Positions 13,930-19,556 of a stretch of DNA of 19,556 nucleotides are shown here, one piece after another. Position numbers and translations under genes: made by a program. Source of the DNA: CAZEIW01 sp964512305 (GTDB lineage: Bacteria; Pseudomonadota; Gammaproteobacteria; Burkholderiales; Burkholderiaceae_F); assembly GCA_964512305.1 (NCBI GenBank), contig CAZEIW010000067.1:1-19556 (forward strand), in the 5' to 3' direction. The first letter of the stretch is position 1. Each line of letters begins with the position of its first letter. Under the pieces are notes generated by a model that worked only from the letters and a program-made list of their open reading frames with translations, had not been told where the DNA came from and did no database searches.

Positions 13930-15408
13930 GTGCACCTGCACGTTCTCGGCATCTGCGGCACGTTCATGGGGGGGCTTGCCCGCCTGGCCCTTGACGCCGG
14001 CCATCGGGTCACCGGCTGCGATGCCGGTGTCTACCCGCCGATGAGCGATCAGCTCAGGGGCGCCGGCATCGACGTGATCGAGGGTTATGGCGCCGACCAG
14101 CTGGGGCTGCGCCCGGACCTGTTCGTGGTCGGCAACGTCGTCACCCGCGGCAACCCGCTGATGGAGGCGATCCTGGACGGCGGCGCCCCTTTCGTGTCGG
14201 GGCCGCAGTGGGTCGGACAGGAGCTGCTGCGCGGGCGCCACGTGCTCGCGGTCGCCGGAACGCACGGCAAGACGACGACCGCTTCGCTGCTCGCCTGGAT
14301 CCTGGACTGCGCGGGCCTCGAGCCCGGCTTCCTGATCGGCGGCGTGCCGCAGGATTTCGGCGTGTCGGCGCGCAGCGGCGGATCGAACCTGTTCGTGATC
14401 GAGGCCGACGAGTACGACTCGGCCTTCTTCGACAAGCGCAGCAAGTTCGTGCACTACTTCCCGCGCACCGCGGTCCTGAACAACCTCGAGTTCGATCACG
14501 CGGACATCTTCCCCGACCTGGCTTCGATCGAAACCCAGTTCCATCACCTGGTCCGCTGCATTCCGCGCTCGGGGCTGCTGGTCGTCAACGGCCGCGACGA
14601 GGCGCTCGGGCGCGTTCTCGCGCGCGGGTACTGGTGCGGTTTGCAGCGTTTCGACGACGAGGCCGGCTGGCATTGGCGCGCTGCGAAGACCGACGATGCG
14701 GCCCCGGACTCGGCGGCGGATCCGGTCCCTGGCGCGGCGGCCGAAGCGGACGAGGGCGGGTTCGAAGTCCTGCGCGCCGACCGAAGCTTCGGGCGCTGCC
14801 GCCTCGCGCTGGCGGGCGATCACAACCGCAGCAACGCGCTCGCCGCGGTCGCCGCGGCGAACCACGTCGGGGTCGCGCCCGAGTCCGCGCTGGCGGCGCT
14901 CGCCCGGTTCGGCGGTGTCAAGCGGCGGCTCGAAGTGCGCGGCGTCCGCGCGGGGATCACCCTCTACGACGACTTCGCCCACCACCCCACCGCGATCGAG
15001 GCCACGCTGTCCGGCTTGCGCCGCCGCGTCAGCCCGGCGCGGATCCTCGCCGTGCTCGAGCCGCGCTCCAACACGATGAAACTGGGCTCGATGCAGCACC
15101 GCCTGCCGGCCTGCCTGCGGCAGGCCGACCTCGTGCTGTGCTTCGCGCCGAGCTCCGGCCGGCACGCGCTGGGCTGGAACGCCGTCGAGGCGCTCGCGCC
15201 GCTGGGAGAGCGCGCGCGCGTCTTCGAGTCGATCGATGCGCTGGTCGAGGCCGTGGCGGGATCGGCGCGCGGCGGCGACCACGTGCTGGTGATGAGCAAC
15301 GGATCGTTCGGCGGCGTGCATGGGCGGATCCTCGACGCGCTCGCCGCCGCGGGTCCAGCCTCGACCCCCGCGTCGACCCCCGCCGCGCAGGCACGCCAGC
15401 CGGCATGA
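13930..15408 (+). CDS. mpl: UDP-N-acetylmuramate:L-Ala-D-Glu-meso-DAP ligase (murein recycling)
   Basis: The product (492 aa) reattaches the recovered tripeptide to UDP-MurNAc, by-passing de novo MurC-MurE synthesis. The Mur-ligase three-domain layout is visible: an N-terminal Rossmann domain (LGICGTFMGGLA), a central ATPase with the P-loop GTHGKTTT (110-117) and EADEYDSAFFDKRSKF, and a C-terminal domain with DDFAHHPTAI. HxxGICGTFMG and the EYDSAFFDK block separate Mpl from MurC. A charged insert (about residues 255-280) and an Ala/Ser/Thr/Pro tail are variable. The first codon is GTG at 13930; the nearby ATG at 13899 is out of frame. The stop overlaps the next gene's start by 4 nt (ATGA). 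Confidence 0.95.
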   Translation: MHLHVLGICGTFMGGLARLALDAGHRVTGCDAGVYPPMSDQLRGAGIDVIEGYGADQLGLRPDLFVVGNVVTRGNPLMEAILDGGAPFVSGPQWVGQELLRGRHVLAVAGTHGKTTTASLLAWILDCAGLEPGFLIGGVPQDFGVSARSGGSNLFVIEADEYDSAFFDKRSKFVHYFPRTAVLNNLEFDHADIFPDLASIETQFHHLVRCIPRSGLLVVNGRDEALGRVLARGYWCGLQRFDDEAGWHWRAAKTDDAAPDSAADPVPGAAAEADEGGFEVLRADRSFGRCRLALAGDHNRSNALAAVAAANHVGVAPESALAALARFGGVKRRLEVRGVRAGITLYDDFAHHPTAIEATLSGLRRRVSPARILAVLEPRSNTMKLGSMQHRLPACLRQADLVLCFAPSSGRHALGWNAVEALAPLGERARVFESIDALVEAVAGSARGGDHVLVMSNGSFGGVHGRILDALAAAGPASTPASTPAAQARQPA

Positions 15409-16007
15409 TCCTGTACCTGCACGGGTTCCTCTCCTCGCCGGCCTCCGCCAAGGCAGCCGTCCTGCGCTCGGCGCTGGCGGCGCGCGGCCTGGAGGCGGAT
15501 TTCGCGTGCCCGCAGCTGCCGGTATCGCCGCGTGCCGCGGCGGAAGTCGCGCTCGGATCGGCGCAGCTCGAAGACCCGGGACGCCTGGCGCTGATCGGCA
15601 GCTCGCTCGGCGGCTACTACGCGACGTGGCTCGCCGAGCGCATCGGGTGCCGGGCCGTTCTGCTGAATCCGGCGATCCGGCCGTACGAGGACCTGCAGCC
15701 GCATCTGGGCATGCGAACGGAGTACGTTTCCGGACGGTCGGTCGAGGTCAGGGCCGAGTACCTCGACGAGCTGCGCGCGCTCGACACGCCGGGTGTGACG
15801 CGCCCCGAGCGGTATTTCCTGATCGCCGCCACCGGCGACGAGGTGATCGACTACCGGACGATGGTGGCGAAGTACGCCGGCTGCCGCCAGCACGTGATCG
15901 AGGGATCGGACCACGGTCTGTCGTCGTTCGGGGATTATTTGCCCGAAGTGCTGCGGTTTTGCGGAGTTTCTCCGGCGACGGTTCCGTCGCCGGGCGGGAC
16001 ATGCTGA
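15405..16007 (+). CDS. YqiA-type alpha/beta-hydrolase esterase (UPF0227 family)
   Basis: The product (200 aa) is a small soluble alpha/beta hydrolase. It starts MILYLHGFLSSP, the strand and oxyanion loop typical of YqiA. The nucleophile elbow GSSLGG holds Ser67, the acid is probably Asp145 in ATGDEVIDY, and the catalytic His170 lies in EGSDHGLSSF. Members hydrolyse short acyl esters in vitro; the physiological substrate is unknown. The ATG overlaps the mpl stop, so translation is coupled, and the mpl-yqiA pairing is common in Burkholderiales as I recall. The last 12 codons contain a perfect 10-bp hairpin (15972-15993). Confidence 0.88.
   Translation: MILYLHGFLSSPASAKAAVLRSALAARGLEADFACPQLPVSPRAAAEVALGSAQLEDPGRLALIGSSLGGYYATWLAERIGCRAVLLNPAIRPYEDLQPHLGMRTEYVSGRSVEVRAEYLDELRALDTPGVTRPERYFLIAATGDEVIDYRTMVAKYAGCRQHVIEGSDHGLSSFGDYLPEVLRFCGVSPATVPSPGGTC
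15972..15993 (+). other. Strong hairpin at the end of the esterase gene
   Basis: CCGGCGACGG (15972-15981) and CCGTCGCCGG (15984-15993) are perfect complements separated by TT, giving a stem of eight or more pairs with a GTTC tetraloop. It lies within the last codons of the esterase gene, 68 nt before the fabG-type start. No T-run follows, so an RNA-processing, stability or attenuation role is more likely than termination. Confidence 0.45.
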
Positions 16008-16060
16008 CGCGCATGCACGGCTTGCACGATGGACGGAACATGGAAAGGCATGGCAAGGCA

Positions 16061-16801
16061 ATGCGGCTGAAAGGGAGGGTTGCGATCGTGACCGGGGCGG
16101 CGCAAGGCATAGGACTCGCCACCGCGCGCCGGTTTCTCGATGAAGGTGCCACCGTCGCGGTGGCCGATGTCACGCCGGACGCGGTCGACCGGGCGGTCGA
16201 GGGGCTGAAGCTCAACGGCGAGCAGGTCGAGGGTTTCGTCGTCGACGTGACGCAGCGGCCGCAGATCGACGCGATGGTGGCGCGCCTGCGCGCCGACTAC
16301 GGCCGCATCGACGTGCTGATCAACAACGCCGGCATCACGCAGGATGCGCGGCTCCAGAACATGACCGACGAGCAGTTCGACCGCGTGATCGACGTCGATC
16401 TGAAGGGCGTCTTCAACACGAGCCAGGCGGTGGTCGGGACCATGCTCGAACAGAAGTCGGGCGTGATCCTGAACGCGTCGAGCGTGGTCGGGCTGTACGG
16501 CAACTTCGGGCAGAGCAACTATGCGGCGAGCAAGTTCGGCGTGATCGGGTTCGTCAAGACCTGGGCGCGCGAGCTCGGCCCCAAGGGCATCCGCTGCAAC
16601 GCCGTGTGCCCCGGCTTCATCGCCACTTCGATGATCTCGACGATCCCGTCGAAGGTCCTCGACCAGATGACCGAGCGGGTGCCGTTGAGGCGCCTGGGCG
16701 AGCCCGCCGAGGTGGCGAGCGTGTACGCGTTCCTCGCGTCCGACGACGCCAGCTACATCAACGGCGCCGTGATCGAGGTCGGGGGAGGATTGACGGTCTG
16801 A
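16061..16801 (+). CDS. fabG: FabG-type 3-oxoacyl-ACP reductase, SDR family
   Basis: The product (246 aa) is a classical short-chain dehydrogenase/reductase. It shows the nucleotide-binding TGAAQGIG (11-18), NNAG (88-91), catalytic Ser141, and Tyr154/Lys158 in YAASK, all at FabG spacing. Asp113 stands where many FabGs have the tetrad Asn (VDLKG), a variation also seen in other SDRs. The expected reaction is NADPH-dependent reduction of 3-oxoacyl thioesters, but it lies outside a fab cluster, so a polyhydroxyalkanoate or other oxoacyl role is possible. The start is uncertain: ATG 16061 matches the family start, while in-frame ATG 16040 has a GGACGGA-like site 4-5 nt before it. The stop overlaps the next start by one base (TGATG). 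Confidence 0.85.
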   Translation: MRLKGRVAIVTGAAQGIGLATARRFLDEGATVAVADVTPDAVDRAVEGLKLNGEQVEGFVVDVTQRPQIDAMVARLRADYGRIDVLINNAGITQDARLQNMTDEQFDRVIDVDLKGVFNTSQAVVGTMLEQKSGVILNASSVVGLYGNFGQSNYAASKFGVIGFVKTWARELGPKGIRCNAVCPGFIATSMISTIPSKVLDQMTERVPLRRLGEPAEVASVYAFLASDDASYINGAVIEVGGGLTV

Positions 16802-17283
16802 TGGCCGCGCGTCCGCTGCCGCCGTCGGCGCAGCGCGTGCAGGGCGCGCTCGCCTCGCACGGCCTCGAGTCGCAGGTGATCGAGCTCGAGGTGGCCGCGC
16901 GCACCTCGCAGCAGGCCGCCGACGCGCTCGGCGTGCAGGTGGGCCAGATCGCGAAGTCGCTGATCTTTCGTGCCGCCGGCAGCGGCCGCGCGGTGCTGGT
17001 GATCGCCGCCGGCGATCGGCGCGTCACCGAGGCGCGGATCGAGGCCGTGCTGGGCGAGCGCCTCGAGCGCGCGTCGCCCGAGTTCGTCCGCGAGCACACC
17101 GGGTTCGCGATCGGCGGCGTCGCCCCGCTGGGCCACCCGCGGCCGCTCGTCGCCTTCGTGGACGCGTCGCTGCGGCGTTTCGAGCTTCTGTGGGCGGCCG
17201 GCGGCACCCCGCACTGCGTGTTTCCAATACGGCCCGACGAGCTGCTGCGCATCGCGGGCGGTGTCGAGCTCGAGGTGAGCTGA
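16801..17283 (+). CDS. ybaK: YbaK/EbsC-family tRNA editing protein
   Basis: The product (160 aa) is a free-standing relative of the prolyl-tRNA synthetase editing domain, which hydrolyses mischarged tRNA such as Cys-tRNA(Pro). The conserved lysine Lys52 is in QIAKSLIFR, followed by GFAIGGVAPLGH (101-112) and the C-terminal GGTPHCVFPI loop. The length is typical of YbaK. The amino acid removed cannot be told from sequence, since family members differ (Cys, Ala and others). Its ATG overlaps the stop codon of the preceding reductase gene, so it is translationally coupled to it. Confidence 0.88.
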   Translation: MAARPLPPSAQRVQGALASHGLESQVIELEVAARTSQQAADALGVQVGQIAKSLIFRAAGSGRAVLVIAAGDRRVTEARIEAVLGERLERASPEFVREHTGFAIGGVAPLGHPRPLVAFVDASLRRFELLWAAGGTPHCVFPIRPDELLRIAGGVELEVS

Positions 17284-17359
17284 GCGGCGCGGCCGGCGCA
17301 TCCCGGACATGCGGTGCGCGCGCGGATCGCGGACGGCGGGCGGCGCGCGGGTTCGATGA

Positions 17360-17365
17360 TCTAAT
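17360..17365 (+). promoter_or_regulatory. -10 element upstream of the RNB ribonuclease
   Basis: TCTAAT (5 of 6 against TATAAT) lies in a locally AT-richer spot of the 167-bp gap between ybaK and the RNB gene, about 86 bp before its start. No clear -35 hexamer is seen. The ribonuclease may therefore have its own promoter as well as read-through from mpl. Confidence 0.3.
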
Positions 17366-17450
17366 CTACGGCCACCCGGGCGCGCGCCTGCCGCGCGCGT
17401 CAGCGCCCGACGCCGCCGAGAACCCCACTGTCCGCATCCCGCCACCGACC

Positions 17451-19487
17451 ATGCACGTCGTGTTCGAAGAAGACGGCAGCCTGAAGGCCGCCAGCGTCCT
17501 GTCGGCGACCGAGGCCTCGTGCCAGGTCGAGGCGCCGAGCGGCAAGCGCAGCAAGATCAAGACCAGCCATGTGGTGCTGCGCTTCGATCGCCCGCCGCCG
17601 GCGCAGCTGCTGGAGCAGGCGCAGGCGCAGGCGGCGCAGATCGATCTCGACTTCCTGTGGGAATGCGCGCCGCAGCTGGAATTCGACTTCGCCGACCTGG
17701 CGCGCGAGTATTTCGGGCACGCGCCGGACGCGGTCGAGGCGGCGGCGATCCTGCTGCGGCTGCATTCGGCGCCGGTCTATTTCCATCGCCGCGGGCGCGG
17801 CCGCTTCAGGCCGGCGCCGCCCGACATCCTGCGCGCGGCGCTGGTGGCGGTCGAGCGCCGCCGCCGGCAGGACGAGCTGCGCGACCAGTACGCGGGGCAG
17901 CTCGTGCGCGGCGAACTGCCGGAGGCGATCCGGGCGCAGGGAACGGCGCTCGTGATCGAGCCCGACCGCAACGGCGTCGAGTTCAAGGCCCTCGAGCAGG
18001 CGGCGCGCTCGCTGCAGACGACGCCGCTGCGGCTGCTGATCGCGCGCGGCGCGATCGCGTCGCCGTACCGCTGGCACCTCGAGAGCTTTCTCGCGCGGGC
18101 GTTTCCGCGCGGCACCGGCTTCCCGCCGGAGCTGCCGGCGCCGCCGGCCGGCATCGAGGCGCTGCCGCTGGCCGAGGTCGACGCCTTCGCGATCGACGAC
18201 AGCTCGACGACCGAGATCGACGACGCGTTCTCGGTCCGCGCCCTGGGCGAGCGGCTGAAGATCGGCATCCACATCGCCGCGCCCGCGCTGGCGATCGCCC
18301 GCGGCGACGCGCTCGACGCCGTCGCGCGCGCGCGCATGTCGACCGTGTATGCGCCCGGCCTGAAGTTCACGATGCTCCCGCCGGCGTGGGTCGACCGGTT
18401 CTCGCTGGCGGAAGGACGCGAGCTGCCCGTGCTGTCGCTCTACCTCGATGTCGATCCCGGGACCTGGAGCGTCCTCGGGTGGAGCAGCACCGTCGAGAGG
18501 GTGCGCATCGCCGCCAACCTGCGGCACGACCGGCTCGACGAGCGGGTGACCGAGGAGAGCCTCGCGTCGGGGTGCCCCGACGTGCCGTTCGGCGAGGAGC
18601 TGTCCAAGCTGTGGCGGCTTGCCGGCGCGCTGCTGGCCGCGCGCGAGGCGGCACGCGGCAAGCCCGAACCGAAGGGGCGCGTCGACTACACGTTCGTGCT
18701 CGACGGCGAGGGCGAGTCGGCACGGGTGAGCCTGCGGCCGCGCCCGCGCGGCGCGCCGCTCGACATGATCGTGGCCGAGCTCATGATCTTCGCCAACAGC
18801 CGCTGGGGCGCGTGGCTCGAGGAGATGGGAAAGGTCGGCATCTACCGTTCGCAGTCCCTCGGCCGGGTCAGGATGTCGACATCTCCGGCGCCGCACGACG
18901 GCATCGGCGTGCGCCACTACGCCTGGAGCACGTCGCCGCTGCGCCGCTACGTCGACCTCGTCAACCAGCGCCAGCTGCTGTCCGCGCTGCGCGGCGGGGC
19001 GCCCGCGTACGCGCGCGGCGACGCGGAGCTGTTCGCGATCGTGTCCGCGTTCGACGCTGCATACGGATCGTTCGCGGATTTCCAGGCGACGATGGAGCGG
19101 TACTGGTGCCTGCGCTGGCTGCAGCAGGAGGGCCTGGACCGGATCGGCGCGACCCTCCTCAAGGGCGACCTGGTGCGTCTCGACGGGCTGCCGCTGGTCG
19201 CGCGCCTGCCCGGGCTGCCTGCCCTGCCGCGCGGCCAGCGGGTCGAGCTCGACATCCTGGGACAGGACCTGCTCGATCTGTCGCTGGACGCGCGCGTGCG
19301 TCAGGTGCTGCACGCCGCGGAGCCCGCCCCAGTCGAGGAACTGGACGAGGACCTCGGGGCGCTCGCCGATTTCGGCGACCCGGGTCCTGCGGTCGATCCC
19401 GGCGAGGTGGGCGATCAGGGCGTCGCCGGGCAGCCGACGCGCGAAAGCGCGAGCGACGGACCGGCGTCCCCGGCGGGCGCCGGGTAA
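17451..19487 (+). CDS. RNB-domain 3'-5' exoribonuclease (RNase II/R family)
   Basis: The product (678 aa) is a probable hydrolytic exoribonuclease. The N-terminal domain starts MHVVFEEDGSLKAASVL and has a basic KRSKIKTSHVVLRF segment, probably for RNA binding. The RNB core carries the metal-binding motif AIDDSSTTEIDDAF with Asp249, Glu255, Asp257 and Asp258 in the positions of RNase II Asp201, 207, 209 and 210. STSPLRRYVDLVNQRQ supplies the conserved Arg near the active site. A degenerate S1-like segment (about 575-620) and an acidic low-complexity tail (about 625-678) close the protein. Glu in place of the second Asp is conservative. The ATG at 17451 fits the family start, though no ribosome site is visible (CCGCCACCGACC precedes it). 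It is shorter than RNase R (about 800 aa). Confidence 0.9.
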   Translation: MHVVFEEDGSLKAASVLSATEASCQVEAPSGKRSKIKTSHVVLRFDRPPPAQLLEQAQAQAAQIDLDFLWECAPQLEFDFADLAREYFGHAPDAVEAAAILLRLHSAPVYFHRRGRGRFRPAPPDILRAALVAVERRRRQDELRDQYAGQLVRGELPEAIRAQGTALVIEPDRNGVEFKALEQAARSLQTTPLRLLIARGAIASPYRWHLESFLARAFPRGTGFPPELPAPPAGIEALPLAEVDAFAIDDSSTTEIDDAFSVRALGERLKIGIHIAAPALAIARGDALDAVARARMSTVYAPGLKFTMLPPAWVDRFSLAEGRELPVLSLYLDVDPGTWSVLGWSSTVERVRIAANLRHDRLDERVTEESLASGCPDVPFGEELSKLWRLAGALLAAREAARGKPEPKGRVDYTFVLDGEGESARVSLRPRPRGAPLDMIVAELMIFANSRWGAWLEEMGKVGIYRSQSLGRVRMSTSPAPHDGIGVRHYAWSTSPLRRYVDLVNQRQLLSALRGGAPAYARGDAELFAIVSAFDAAYGSFADFQATMERYWCLRWLQQEGLDRIGATLLKGDLVRLDGLPLVARLPGLPALPRGQRVELDILGQDLLDLSLDARVRQVLHAAEPAPVEELDEDLGALADFGDPGPAVDPGEVGDQGVAGQPTRESASDGPASPAGAG

Positions 19488-19556
19488 GCTCACGGCCGTG
19501 GCGGCGGCGCGGCCGGACGCGTGGCTAAAATGGCCGCGCGCGAACACGCCGAAACC
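19488..19556 (+). promoter_or_regulatory. Promoter-like end of the window
   Basis: Four bases after the ribonuclease stop there is a 10-bp palindrome, CACGGCCGTG (19491-19500). TAAAAT at 19526-19531 (5 of 6) then suggests the -10 of a plus-strand gene starting beyond the window. From memory aroE often follows this ribonuclease gene in Burkholderiales, but nothing in the window shows it. Confidence 0.35.

Noticed and set aside
12943..15321. A 792-codon minus-strand frame opposite mpl and overlapping the tlpA-like region
   Set aside because: It is composed of antisense mpl sequence without motifs. The plus-strand Mur-ligase motifs and the separate minus-strand genes explain the DNA fully.

Overview
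This window is a stretch of high-GC chromosome (roughly two-thirds G+C or more by eye; not computed). It carries conserved housekeeping genes in an order I associate, from memory, with Betaproteobacteria of the order Burkholderiales. Support comes from nrdA-nrdB followed by a lysine/alanine-rich histone H1-like gene ending in a WPFPTG motif; from the minus-strand run tlpA-like, aroQ, accB, accC, prmA, zinc-ribbon/DUF3426, PfkB kinase; and from mpl followed by a YqiA-type esterase and an RNB-domain ribonuclease. I see no phage, transposon, CRISPR array, rRNA or tRNA.

Layout. (1) 1-396: control region of nrdA, with two NrdR-box-like sites 31 bp apart overlapping a promoter. (2) 397-4470, plus: nrdA and nrdB, an aerobic class Ia-type ribonucleotide reductase. 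(3) 4471-5079: a 609-base gap with a repeat-rich start, then a promoter-like element, a long imperfect closing stem, internal hairpins and an intrinsic terminator. Together these look like a small RNA gene of about 220 nt. (4) 5080-6214, plus: histone H1-like protein with a textbook terminator, then a YggT-family membrane protein. (5) 6254-13802, minus: nine genes, read right to left: a conserved protein of uncertain function, a TlpA-like thioredoxin, aroQ, accB, accC, prmA, a zinc-ribbon/DUF3426 membrane protein, a PfkB-type nucleoside/sugar kinase and a glycine-zipper lipoprotein. (6) 13930-19487, plus and divergent from block 5: mpl, yqiA-like esterase, a FabG-type reductase, ybaK-like editing protein and an RNB ribonuclease. 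The window ends in a promoter-like stretch for a gene lying outside it.

How the genes work together. NrdAB makes deoxynucleotides and appears to be under NrdR control. AccB and AccC are the biotin carrier and biotin carboxylase of acetyl-CoA carboxylase and feed fatty-acid synthesis, to which the FabG-type reductase may also belong. AroQ serves the shikimate pathway, Mpl recycles murein peptides, PrmA methylates ribosomal protein L11, and the YbaK-like protein clears mischarged tRNA. Translational coupling is visible at mpl/yqiA (4-nt overlap), fabG/ybaK (1-nt overlap) and prmA/DUF3426 (1-nt gap).

Most of the window is ordinary core genome. The least explained element is the candidate structured RNA between nrdB and the histone-like gene. 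The NrdR architecture, the 17-bp palindrome before aroQ and the unusually long accB-accC spacer come next.
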